NCBI GenBank assembly: GCA_029259635.1
Contig: JAJDEU010000037.1
Coordinates: forward strand, 124,001 to 188,000
DNA length: 64,000 nt
Source of the DNA: Planctomycetota bacterium
GTDB lineage: Bacteria > Planctomycetota > UBA1135 > GCA-002686595
Reading direction: 5' to 3'
The position numbers were made by a program, and so were the translations under genes. A model generated the notes under the pieces. It did not search any database. It was given only the letters and a program-made list of their open reading frames with translations, and was not told the origin of the DNA. Numbering within the stretch: position 1 is the stretch's first letter; the number at the start of each line of letters is the position of its first letter. Positions 27,699 to 35,902 of the stretch are shown piece by piece.

Positions 27699-30600
27699 GT
27701 GACTGGCCCTACCCCCATAGTGGATCGCGTGAAAATCCTCGGACGCGGAGCGACTTCCGTCGTGGAGCTCGGAGTGCTCCGGTCTGCCTACGGAGATTGG
27801 CCGGAGGGTACGGAGGTTGCGGTCAAGAGGCTGCTGCCCGAGCTGAGTGCGGACAAGCGCGCGCTCGCAGCTCTCGTAGAGGAGGCCGAGGCGCTGAGCG
27901 AGGCCGAGCATCCGTCGCTCGTCCGAGCGCTCTTCAGCGGATCGGATGACCACGGGTCCTTCCTCGCACTCGAGTTCGTGCCCGGCAAGAACCTCGATGA
28001 GGTGCTGGCGGACACCGGTCCCCTTCCGGAACCCCGGGTTCGGTCGGTTGGGGAACAACTCGCCGGTGCTCTGGCCGCCCTTCACGCGGCCGGCCGAGTC
28101 CACGGGGATCTCAAGCTGGAGAATGCCCGCCTCGATGATTCCGGTCGCGCGGTTCTGATCGATCTCGGTTTCTCGCGCCGATTCGAATGGACGAACCCCG
28201 ATCGCGAAGGCGAAGCACTGCCGGGAAATCTGCTCTTCCTGTCGCCCGAGACCGCGCGAGGCGCTGCACCCACGCCGGGTTCGGACGTTTTCGCGATTGG
28301 CATCCTGCTCTACTTCCTGGCGACCGGCGAACACCCCTTCATCGATTCGGAACAGCGAGGCGCCGACCTCGAATCCGGTGCGACTCAATTGCTCGAGCGC
28401 CTCGCCGACCTCCACCGCGATGGGTTGCAGCCCCCGTCCGCCTTCGTCGTCGAGCTCTCGCCTTTCTTCGATCAACTCATCGAGAGACTGCTGTCGCCCT
28501 ACCCGACCTTGCGGCCAACCGCGAAAGAGCTCGCGACCCTTCTGGAGAACGGCGAAACGCACCCCTGGTGGCGCGAGCGCGTGGCGCGTGGCGAGTCCGG
28601 TCGCGGAGCGACGGACCATCCGCGCGCGCACCTCACTCAGCTCGTCGGTCGCGAAGACGCTCTCGATACTCTCACTCTCGCGCACCGCTCTCTGAAACTC
28701 GCGACCGCTGAAGAGCCGGGCTCGGGTGCCGTGGTCTGGTGCTCTGCGCCCGCGGGCAGTGGTAAGTCACGCCTCGTCACCGAGTTCGCCGCTCGCATGC
28801 GAACGGCCACGCGTCCTCCGATGTATCTTTACGGCCGGGCTTCCGAGCGCCGCGAGTCACGCCCGCTCGGCACCTTACTCTCCCTGCTACGCCGCTGGCT
28901 CCAGCTTCCGCCGGGCGCGAACATCGGTCCCCGCGGAATTGATCGTCTGAACCGCACCGTCCCACCCCAAGACGCCGAAGCACTCGCGCTGGCGCTCGGT
29001 CCGGGGGGCGGCGAGTTCGCGCCCGCGCTTCCCGTGGCGGTGGTCGCCTGGCTGCGCGCTCTCGCCGAGACGCGGCGCTTGATCATTTTCATCGACGACT
29101 TGCATCACGCCGGCGGAGCCACCTTAGGAGCTCTGGGCGAATTGGCCCGCGAGCTCTTCACGACCGAAGCCTTGCTCGTGCTCGGCCTCCGATCCGATGC
29201 AAAGCACGCCTCGGCTGAAGCTCTACAGCGATTGAGGATCAAGCTCGAGGAGTTTGCGGAGCGCACCCGTGCGTTGCCGCTCTTCGACCTCTCCCTCGGC
29301 CCGCTCACAAAAGCTGCCGTCAGCGAGCTCGTCGCCGCGCGATTCGATCCGTCGGTTCCACGCGATCGACTCGCGCTCGTTCTATGGGAGCGCAGCTTGG
29401 GCAGCCCCGGCCTGATCTCCGAACTCTTGCGTGGACTGGAAGCGCGCGAAGATGCGGGCTCCATTAGTCCCGAAAACCCGCTGTGGCAGCTCGACATCGA
29501 ACCGGAGTCCCTGCCCTACCCGAGATCTCTTAAGCGCGCGATCGAAGATCGGATGAACGAGCTCGAACCGGCCGAGCGCATCTGGCTAGGTCGGCTCTCG
29601 GTCATCGGCGGACGCATTGCCAAGAACTTTGTCACGGATGCTTTTCCCGAAACTCCCTCCGGCGAACTCGATCGCGTTCTCGTCGCGCTGACGGCAGCCG
29701 ATTGGCTCACACCCGTCGCCGACCGTTATCGCTTCTCCAGGCCGGCACTGCGTGAAGCCATCTACAACCGACTGGGCATCACCGAGCGCCGAGAGATTCA
29801 CTCGCGAGTGGCCGACGCTCTCGCCACGGAGGATGGTGGCAACAACTGGGAGGGAATTTTCTACCGCGCGCACCACCTGAAACAGGCGGACCGAAGCAAG
29901 GCACTCTTTGAGCTGCTCCGGCCGTTGATTCCCAATATCCCCAAGAGCGGTCAGCCCGAGCGAGTCTTGACGCTCGCGCAGTGGGCGATCGAAGCCTGTC
30001 GACCAGCCCCCGAGATTTCGGCCGCTGAACTGATGGACCTGTACGAGATCGCCGTCGACGCGGCCAACGGGCTCGGGCGCCGCGACCTCGAGCGCGACCT
30101 CTTGGATCACATGATCGACCTCGATCTCAATTTGGAGGGCGACCCGAAAATCGCCGCACGCGTCTACCTCGCCCACGGACGCTTCTCGCTGGGCATTGGG
30201 CAGATGGGCTTGGCGCGTGGCTGGCTCTCGAACGCGATTCGATTCGCTCGCAGCGCCGATTCGAATGAACTTCTGTGCGACGGACTGCGACGACTCGCGA
30301 CCTTGCACGCATTCTCCGGCGACTTTGAGAGCGCGCGCTCGATGGTGACCGAGGCCGTTGAGATCGCTCCCGACTCGCGGCGGCGCGCCTTCGCTTCTCT
30401 CGCCAGCGCGCAGATTGCTGTCATTGAGAATCGCATCACCGACGCGCTAAAAGATGTGGCGACCGCCCGGGCCGAGCTCGCGGACAAAGACCCCGACGGA
30501 CTCGAGAGCGCTCACGCAGCGGTCGACATGTTGCGCGCGCGAATCTCGAGATCGATTGGCAGGCACGGACGCGCCTTGGCTTCCGCGAGTCGCGCGGTCC

Positions 30601-31217
30601 AGCGGGCTCGGCGTTCGGGTGACCGACGGCTCGAAGTGGAGGCGACGGCGAGGCTCGGCGGGCTCGAAATCGATCTGGGTCGATTCGACAGCGCAGCCGA
30701 GCGACTCCGAGATGCGCGCTCACTCGCGATCGAGATCGAGGACAAAGGCGGTCGCGCACTCGTCGAGATGTGGATGGCGATCCTGTCGTGGGAGCGGGAC
30801 GCGCCGGAGGCCGGACAGGTTTTGGAGCGCACGATTGAACTTGCGGCAGAGATCGGACACCACCGACTCCGCGCGCTTGCGCTGGCCATCCTCGCGCGTC
30901 AACGCGCGTCCGTAGGCGAGCTTGAAGCCGCGCTCAAGCTTGGAAAGCAGGCGGCGGAGCTGCTCGATCGGTACGGTGCCGAGCTCACGGATCGGATCGT
31001 GATTCGAGGAACGCTCGGACTCGTCGAGCGCCTGTCGGGAAACGAGAGCCGCGCACGTAGTGTTATCCGAAGGATTCGTCGGCGAATTCGGAGCGAGAGC
31101 CGAGCGCTCGATGACGAAGAATTGCGGAGCTCTCAACGGAGCTACGCCGAGCGCCTCCTGGAGGCCACGGTCACCGAAGAGGGTCCGCTCTACCCTCCCA
31201 TTCGACTGGACGACTGA
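27699..31217 (+). CDS. Ser/Thr protein kinase fused to AAA-type ATPase and TPR region
   Basis: This 1172-aa protein starts with GTG at 27699. Residues 10-280 are a Hanks-type kinase: glycine loop ILGRGATS (13-20), lysine K43 in VAVKRLL, catalytic loop HGDLKLEN (135-142, HGD in place of HRD) and IDLG (154-157, DLG in place of DFG). A conserved-ATPase region follows with Walker A PAGSGKS (351-357) and Walker B LIIFIDD (461-467), then a helical C-terminal half (about 620-1172) of TPR-like repeats. There is no transmembrane segment, so it is cytosolic. The layout is that of large signalling kinases of the PknK/AAA_16-TPR kind, abundant in Planctomycetes and myxobacteria. Targets are unknown. Confidence 0.87.
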   Translation: MTGPTPIVDRVKILGRGATSVVELGVLRSAYGDWPEGTEVAVKRLLPELSADKRALAALVEEAEALSEAEHPSLVRALFSGSDDHGSFLALEFVPGKNLDEVLADTGPLPEPRVRSVGEQLAGALAALHAAGRVHGDLKLENARLDDSGRAVLIDLGFSRRFEWTNPDREGEALPGNLLFLSPETARGAAPTPGSDVFAIGILLYFLATGEHPFIDSEQRGADLESGATQLLERLADLHRDGLQPPSAFVVELSPFFDQLIERLLSPYPTLRPTAKELATLLENGETHPWWRERVARGESGRGATDHPRAHLTQLVGREDALDTLTLAHRSLKLATAEEPGSGAVVWCSAPAGSGKSRLVTEFAARMRTATRPPMYLYGRASERRESRPLGTLLSLLRRWLQLPPGANIGPRGIDRLNRTVPPQDAEALALALGPGGGEFAPALPVAVVAWLRALAETRRLIIFIDDLHHAGGATLGALGELARELFTTEALLVLGLRSDAKHASAEALQRLRIKLEEFAERTRALPLFDLSLGPLTKAAVSELVAARFDPSVPRDRLALVLWERSLGSPGLISELLRGLEAREDAGSISPENPLWQLDIEPESLPYPRSLKRAIEDRMNELEPAERIWLGRLSVIGGRIAKNFVTDAFPETPSGELDRVLVALTAADWLTPVADRYRFSRPALREAIYNRLGITERREIHSRVADALATEDGGNNWEGIFYRAHHLKQADRSKALFELLRPLIPNIPKSGQPERVLTLAQWAIEACRPAPEISAAELMDLYEIAVDAANGLGRRDLERDLLDHMIDLDLNLEGDPKIAARVYLAHGRFSLGIGQMGLARGWLSNAIRFARSADSNELLCDGLRRLATLHAFSGDFESARSMVTEAVEIAPDSRRRAFASLASAQIAVIENRITDALKDVATARAELADKDPDGLESAHAAVDMLRARISRSIGRHGRALASASRAVQRARRSGDRRLEVEATARLGGLEIDLGRFDSAAERLRDARSLAIEIEDKGGRALVEMWMAILSWERDAPEAGQVLERTIELAAEIGHHRLRALALAILARQRASVGELEAALKLGKQAAELLDRYGAELTDRIVIRGTLGLVERLSGNESRARSVIRRIRRRIRSESRALDDEELRSSQRSYAERLLEATVTEEGPLYPPIRLDD

Positions 31218-31303
31218 CTCGATCGGGAGCGCGCAGCCGCGCCCTCTGGAATTGTCCAAGAAAAGCCAGCCGATGGCTTGCGCCCCGAGAACAGCGCTGT
31301 ACC

Positions 31304-31332
31304 TTGACCCCTTGTTGAGACTGATTCTCAAT
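31304..31332 (+). promoter_or_regulatory. Predicted promoter of the apbE operon
   Basis: TTGACC (31304-31309) and CTCAAT (31327-31332) with 17-bp spacing fit a sigma70-type promoter, with a weak -10 box. The -10 lies within the Fur-box-like palindrome, so a bound repressor would block polymerase. It lies 32 bp before the ATG of apbE. Confidence 0.4.
31315..31331 (+). promoter_or_regulatory. Fur-box-like palindrome upstream of apbE
   Basis: TTGAGACTGATTCTCAA is a perfect 6-bp inverted repeat (TTGAGA/TCTCAA) around CTGAT. Its 15-bp core TGAGACTGATTCTCA matches the 7-1-7 Fur consensus TGATAATnATTATCA at 11 of 14 positions. It overlaps the predicted -10 box. Regulation by iron through Fur is inferred from this match and from its position. 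Confidence 0.6.
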
Positions 31333-31364
31333 ACGAAACAGATCCGCAGCCTGTGCACTCCCCC

Positions 31365-32495
31365 ATGCGTCGCCCCCACAACCGCCTCCTTTCGCCGCTT
31401 TGCGCCGGAATATTGGCGCTTTGCGCCCAAACCTCAGTCGGGGCGCCACTCCCGCTACTCGACGACCTAACGGTCCAAGAGGCATCGCACAGCGAGCCCG
31501 GCGTCACAGTGGAACGCCAGCTCGGAATGATGGGCACCCTGCTCCGGCTCTCCGTCGAGCACGACGATCGAAGCGTCGCACTCGCCGCGAGCGAGGCGGC
31601 CGTGCAAGTACTCGAGACCACCGAGGCGCGGCTCTCCACCTGGCTCGAGAAGAGCGAGCTCTCCCAGCTCAACCGTTCTCCCCTCGGGGAGCCGTTCGCC
31701 ATTTCGGCCGATCTCCACGCCGACCTCTCTGCCGCTCGCAAGTACTGGACGCTCACTCATGGCGCCTTTGATCCCGCCGTCGGCGCGGCCGTTCAGGCCT
31801 GGGATATTCGAAACGCGGGCCGCATTCCAACTGCGGAAGAGCGCCGAGCAACGATCGTCGCCGATGGTTTCGCAGCGCTCGAGCTCAGCGCTCTCGAAGT
31901 CGAAGCTGCGGACGGCGCGCAGGGTCCCTGGGCGCTGCGACGTTCGGCCAATCTGCGCATCGACGAGGGCGGCTTCGGAAAAGGCCTTGGACTCGACCGA
32001 GCCATGGCCGCGCTTCGCAGCGCCGGTGCGCACTCCGCTCTCCTGGATTTGGGCGGACAGGTTGTCGTGTTCGGCCGCAGCGAATCGATTCCGCTCGCCG
32101 ACCCGCGCGACCGCTCGCGCGCCGTGCTCTCCATCACCCTGAACGACGGCTCTCTAGCGACCTCCGGGAACTCGGAGCGCGGCGTTCAAGTCGAGGGCGA
32201 GCGCATCGGTCACCTCTTCCATGCGCGCACGGGTGAACCGGCGCCGGACTTTGGCAGCCTGACCGTGATCGCAACGAGCGCCCTGGCCGCCGACGCACTC
32301 TCGACAGGCCTCTACGTCATGGGTCCCGCTCAAGCCCTGGCACTCGCAGAAAAAACTCCCGGTATAGAGGTTGTGATCCTCGATACGCGGCAAGCTCATC
32401 TTCGCCTCTTCGCCTCCAGCGGAATGCGCGACAAGCTCACTCATGTCGATTCGACCCTGATCGTCGAATGGAAAACCGAAACTCCAACGAAATAG
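31365..32495 (+). CDS. apbE: FAD:protein FMN transferase (ApbE family)
   Basis: ApbE attaches FMN covalently to a Thr/Ser of target proteins outside the cytoplasm, using FAD and Mg. The 376-aa protein has a signal peptide (LLSPLCAGILALCAQTSVGA) and the family landmarks: MGTLLRLSV near the start, LSTWLEKSELSQLNRS, the flavin-contacting EGGFGKGLGLDRAM and LLDLGGQVV, and GHLFHARTGEPA with TSALAADALSTGLYVMG near the end. The ATG at 31365 was used; a GTG lies at 31353. It is the first gene of a four-gene run with a porin, an FMN-binding protein that bears the ApbE target motif, and a small His-rich membrane protein, so its client is probably the neighbour at 33790. Confidence 0.92.
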   Translation: MRRPHNRLLSPLCAGILALCAQTSVGAPLPLLDDLTVQEASHSEPGVTVERQLGMMGTLLRLSVEHDDRSVALAASEAAVQVLETTEARLSTWLEKSELSQLNRSPLGEPFAISADLHADLSAARKYWTLTHGAFDPAVGAAVQAWDIRNAGRIPTAEERRATIVADGFAALELSALEVEAADGAQGPWALRRSANLRIDEGGFGKGLGLDRAMAALRSAGAHSALLDLGGQVVVFGRSESIPLADPRDRSRAVLSITLNDGSLATSGNSERGVQVEGERIGHLFHARTGEPAPDFGSLTVIATSALAADALSTGLYVMGPAQALALAEKTPGIEVVILDTRQAHLRLFASSGMRDKLTHVDSTLIVEWKTETPTK

Positions 32496-33778
32496 CAGCA
32501 CATCCCGTGAAAACTCCATCAAGCTCCACTCCCTCAAGGATCCTCACCGTTCTCCTTTTGCTGGCGGGCTTTGCCGGCTCGGCGAATGCCAACACGACGG
32601 ACCCCTCCGACTTGAGCGCGGACGACGAGCGCTATCAAAAGCTCGAAGCCAAGGTCGACATCCTCACGGAGGAGGTCTTGCTCCTGCGAAGCGGCGACCT
32701 CTCCAGCCCGATCGGAGCATCGGTCTCCGGTCTCGGAGCTGCCGCCTCGCGCGTGTTCGGAGCCCAAGGACTCTCGCTCGGCGGCTACGGCGAAGGGATC
32801 TATAACAACTTCCGGTCGGGAGGCGTCACCGATCAGGCCGACTTTCTGCGCGCCATCCTCTACGTCGGCTACAAGTTCAACTCGACCTGGGTGCTCAACA
32901 CCGAAATTGAGATCGAGCATGCCGACGAGATCTTTCTCGAGTTCGCAGCGCTGGACTACCTCTACCGGGAGGAGCTGAACTTTCGAGCCGGTCTCGTGTT
33001 GATCCCGATGGGCTTCTTGAACGAACAGCACGAGCCGACCTCCTTCTATCCCGTGCGCAGAACGGACATTGAGTCCTTTATCCTTCCGAGCACTTGGCGC
33101 GAAAACGGCGTCGGCATCTACGGCGAGTGCGATCAGTTCGCCTACCGTGCCTACGTCGTCAACGGCTTCGACGGGCAGAACTTCCGCGCCCAGGACGGTC
33201 TAAGGAAAGGTCGTCAGAAGGGCAGCAAGGCGAAAGCGAATGATCTCGCCGGTGTCGCGCGTCTGGACTACATCGGCCTGCCCGGCTTCCTCATCGGCGG
33301 TTCCTACTACGTCGGCCACTCTGCGCAAGACGTCGACGGCATCAACGGTAAGGTCTCGATCATGGAAGCCCACGCCGAGGTCAACTACCGTGGCTTTCGC
33401 GGTCGCGCTCTGTGGGCCGACGCCGAAGTCGAGGATGTCGCCGCGCTCGCGACGGCGAACGGTGCCATGCCAGCCGTTGGGGATGTCATCGGACAAAACC
33501 TGCAGGGCGGCTATCTGGAAGGCAGCTTCGACGTCTTTTCCCTGACGGAGCGCGAAGATCACCTGACACCGTTCATTCGCTGGGAGTCCTACGACTTGCA
33601 GCGGAATACGCCGATGGGCTTTATGGCAACCGGCGCCTTCGACGTGCGAGTCACTACCGTCGGCTTGGCTTGGCAACCGAATAAGAACCTGATTCTGAAA
33701 GCTGACTTTCAGAACTATGATTCACTGGATCACTCTCATCCGAATCAATTCAATCTCGGAATGGGCTACATCTTTTAG
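32468..33778 (+). CDS. Outer-membrane porin-like beta-barrel protein
   Basis: This protein of up to 436 aa has a signal peptide (SRILTVLLLLAGFAGSANA), a short coiled coil (about 55-75, YQKLEAKVDILTEEVLLL) often used for trimerisation or peptidoglycan contact, and a barrel of alternating strands (LGGYGEGIYNNF, RAILYVGYKFNSTWVLNTEIEIEHA and others) ending in the aromatic residue F of LGMGYIF. It resembles phosphate-selective-porin-like proteins of Gram-negative bacteria. The ATG at 32468 overlaps apbE by 28 bp; GTG at 32507 would give a more compact signal peptide (MKTPSSSTPSRILTV) and may be the real start. Position suggests that it lets the substrate of the redox module cross the outer membrane. 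Confidence 0.8.
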   Translation: MENRNSNEIAAHPVKTPSSSTPSRILTVLLLLAGFAGSANANTTDPSDLSADDERYQKLEAKVDILTEEVLLLRSGDLSSPIGASVSGLGAAASRVFGAQGLSLGGYGEGIYNNFRSGGVTDQADFLRAILYVGYKFNSTWVLNTEIEIEHADEIFLEFAALDYLYREELNFRAGLVLIPMGFLNEQHEPTSFYPVRRTDIESFILPSTWRENGVGIYGECDQFAYRAYVVNGFDGQNFRAQDGLRKGRQKGSKAKANDLAGVARLDYIGLPGFLIGGSYYVGHSAQDVDGINGKVSIMEAHAEVNYRGFRGRALWADAEVEDVAALATANGAMPAVGDVIGQNLQGGYLEGSFDVFSLTEREDHLTPFIRWESYDLQRNTPMGFMATGAFDVRVTTVGLAWQPNKNLILKADFQNYDSLDHSHPNQFNLGMGYIF

Positions 33779-33789
33779 ATTCCCCGCCC

Positions 33790-34362
33790 ATGCGTCACTT
33801 CCTCTTTCTCTGCCTACTCGTCGGACTAGCTCTTCCCGCCCTCGCATCAGTAAGGGTGAAGGAGTCGAAGTTTCTCTCCGTCGAGGAAGCCCTAGAGCTC
33901 GCCTACCCCGAGTGCCAGTTCGAGCGCGAGTCGATCTTTCTCACCGAGAAAGAGCAGAAGAGCGCGGAGAAGCTGGCCGGTCACAAGCTCCAGTCGAGGT
34001 TGTTGCTGCGCTACACGGCGATGCGTCAGAAGGAAGGCGAAGAGCCCAAACTCGCGGGTTGGGCTTATCTGGATACTCATAAGATTCGCGCCAAACGAGA
34101 GTCGCTCTTGATCGTGGTTAATCCCGACGACAGCATTCGCCGCATCGAAGTCTTAGCCTTCCTCGAGCCACGGGAGTACCTGCCGAGGGCCATCTGGTAC
34201 GCGCAGTTCAAGGGCAAGAAGCTCAACAAAGACCTGCGCATCAACCGCGATATTCGAGGCGTGTCCGGCGCGACGCTGACGGGCGAGGCGACAGTGATCG
34301 CCGTGCGTAAGATCCTCGCCGCCCACCAGATCACGATGCACCCGAAAGAGTCAAAGAAATGA
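33790..34362 (+). CDS. Secreted FMN-binding domain protein with SGAT flavinylation motif
   Basis: The 190-aa protein has a signal peptide (MRHFLFLCLLVGLALPALAS) and a single NqrC/RnfG-type FMN-binding domain. The segment DIRGVSGATLTGEA carries SGAT at 159-162, in which T162 is the residue to which ApbE links FMN. It therefore is the probable client of the ApbE encoded two genes upstream. It starts 11 bp after the porin stop and overlaps the next gene by 4 bp (ATGA), so a tight functional pair with the membrane protein is likely: the flavoprotein would accept electrons from the membrane and pass them on in the periplasm. Confidence 0.88.
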   Translation: MRHFLFLCLLVGLALPALASVRVKESKFLSVEEALELAYPECQFERESIFLTEKEQKSAEKLAGHKLQSRLLLRYTAMRQKEGEEPKLAGWAYLDTHKIRAKRESLLIVVNPDDSIRRIEVLAFLEPREYLPRAIWYAQFKGKKLNKDLRINRDIRGVSGATLTGEATVIAVRKILAAHQITMHPKESKK

Positions 34363-34838
34363 CGGGTCCCGAGCGCGCCTTTCACCATGCCGCAAACGCG
34401 CTCGTCGCGGGCACCGGCTTGGTCTACGCATGGATGATCTACGCCATCGAGCCCGAAGATCCGTTCGCCTTAGTCAATCATCCGTGGCAGGGCGAACTCC
34501 AGTCCCTCCACATCCTCTTCGCCCCGCTGCTCGTCTTCGCCGTTGGTCTGTCCTGGCAAACCCATGTGTGGATGCGACTCCGCTTCGGCTTTCCTCACAA
34601 GCGTCGGACAGGCCTCTGCCTCGTCGCGCTCTTTTTGCCGATGGTACTCTCGGGCTACGGCCTTCAAGTAGCGGTGAGCGAGTCAGCGCGAACGACTTGG
34701 CTGTGGACACACTGGATCAGCTCAGGCCTTTGGGTCCTCTGCTACGTCGTTCACCGCTTGCTGCCCGGTCCGGCCGACCTTGCCGATCTCCTCAACGATG
34801 ACTTCGACGAAGACCTCGCCCCTGAAGAGCGCGACTAG
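34359..34838 (+). CDS. Small His-rich four-helix membrane protein, possible b-type cytochrome
   Basis: The 159-aa product has four predicted membrane helices (about 12-30, 50-68, 85-103, 115-133). Histidines lie at or within helix ends: H9/H10, H51, H69, H118 and H132, a layout that could hold two b hemes across the membrane, as in DUF4405/cytochrome b561-like proteins. It overlaps the flavoprotein gene by 4 bp. In that setting it probably moves electrons from quinol or cytosolic donors through the membrane to the flavinylated protein. Heme binding is an inference from the His positions; the family was not recognised with certainty. Confidence 0.7.
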   Translation: MTGPERAFHHAANALVAGTGLVYAWMIYAIEPEDPFALVNHPWQGELQSLHILFAPLLVFAVGLSWQTHVWMRLRFGFPHKRRTGLCLVALFLPMVLSGYGLQVAVSESARTTWLWTHWISSGLWVLCYVVHRLLPGPADLADLLNDDFDEDLAPEERD

Positions 34839-34859
34839 AAGGCGCGCTCCAAAATAGAG

Positions 34860-35798
34860 CTACTGTCGAACGACCGCTTGGCCGTCTCGGGTTTCCGCAC
34901 CACCGCCGAAGAGTCGTTCGAGGAACCAGCCAAAAAGGTGCAGTGGAGTTCCGCGCTGGTGCTTAGTCTGAATCGCTCGCCAGTAGGACTTCCAGCATCT
35001 GCGATCGGGATCGTAGCCGCGCATAAATTGCGCGTAGTCCGCGCGGCTCAAGAACCGTTTTCCGCGCTTCTCTCTGCGCTGCACGGCACGGAAGAGCCTG
35101 CGCAAATTGTTCTGACGCTCGCTGTCCGACAAGTTCTCGACGAAGACCGAACTATCCAGGTCGAGCACCCAAGGTTCGGGGTTCGCGTTCTCCAAAGCCT
35201 CGCGCCGAACGAGCAGATTTCTCGGCGTGAGATCGGAGTGCAAGAACTGTGCGCTGTGCATCTGCCGAATCATCGCGCCCGCGGATCGCAAGAGTCTCGC
35301 GCGAGCAGCGGCTCCCACCTTTCCCTCGCGCATCCGCTCAAGCACCTCACCGAAGTCGAGCGCGTTCGAGATTCTTCGGCTGATCAACTCGAGGCGCCAG
35401 CCGGGATTGAAGGCGCCGATGGCTGCCGCGCTACCCCACCGGACCGCGCGCGCTCCGACAACTCGGGGAGTTCGAATGCCGCTGCGCGCGAGAGAGTCCG
35501 CGAGGATTAGCTCGCGAAACGGCCGCGCCGGGTCGAGGGAAGTGCGCGGATAGAACCACCGAAACAACCCGCCTCGGCAATAGCGCCGCACGACAAAACA
35601 CTCTCCATCGAGCTCGATCTGGAAGAGCGGCTTTCGGCCCGAAAGATCGGAGAGCTCCATGGGGCCGTCTTGGTCCGGCCCAAAGCCCGCTTCGTGCGCG
35701 GCACGTGCGATATCCACCGACAGGGCGAGAATTCCGAGCGGCGATTCATCGACGAAGAACCCACTGGGGAGCTCTTCGAGAATCGAGAGGGAAGCCAT
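34860..35798 (-). CDS. Kdo/heptose-kinase-like protein (KdkA/WaaP family)
   Basis: This 312-aa cytosolic protein has a minimal kinase fold: FVVRRYCRGGLFR with the conserved Arg-rich strand (68-80), RPFREL (helix C region, about 92-97), catalytic loop HSDLTPRN (187-194) and VLDLDSS (211-217) in place of DFG. These are the marks of the LPS core kinases KdkA and WaaP. It would phosphorylate Kdo or heptose of the lipid A core. The presence of such an enzyme supports an LPS-bearing outer membrane. It stands between the convergent redox module and the KptA-like gene. The sugar it modifies is not fixed by sequence. Confidence 0.82.
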   Translation of the reverse strand: MASLSILEELPSGFFVDESPLGILALSVDIARAAHEAGFGPDQDGPMELSDLSGRKPLFQIELDGECFVVRRYCRGGLFRWFYPRTSLDPARPFRELILADSLARSGIRTPRVVGARAVRWGSAAAIGAFNPGWRLELISRRISNALDFGEVLERMREGKVGAAARARLLRSAGAMIRQMHSAQFLHSDLTPRNLLVRREALENANPEPWVLDLDSSVFVENLSDSERQNNLRRLFRAVQRREKRGKRFLSRADYAQFMRGYDPDRRCWKSYWRAIQTKHQRGTPLHLFGWFLERLFGGGAETRDGQAVVRQ

Positions 35799-35868
35799 AG
35801 CTGGAGCCTACTCCGATCGACTCGGGAGATCGCCTGCGCAATGAGTCGATCCGCCCGGAAAAGGCGGA

Positions 35869-35891
35869 GGGCCGAACGAATCGTCCGGCCC
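35869..35891 (-). terminator. Hairpin terminator of the KptA-like gene
   Basis: GGGCCG (35869-35874) and CGGCCC (35886-35891) pair, and the interior ACGA/TCGT can extend the stem. It begins 11 bp after the KptA-like stop on the minus strand and is followed by TCCGCCTTTTCC in that direction. Confidence 0.55.
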
Positions 35892-35902
35892 CCTTCCTTG
35901 AA

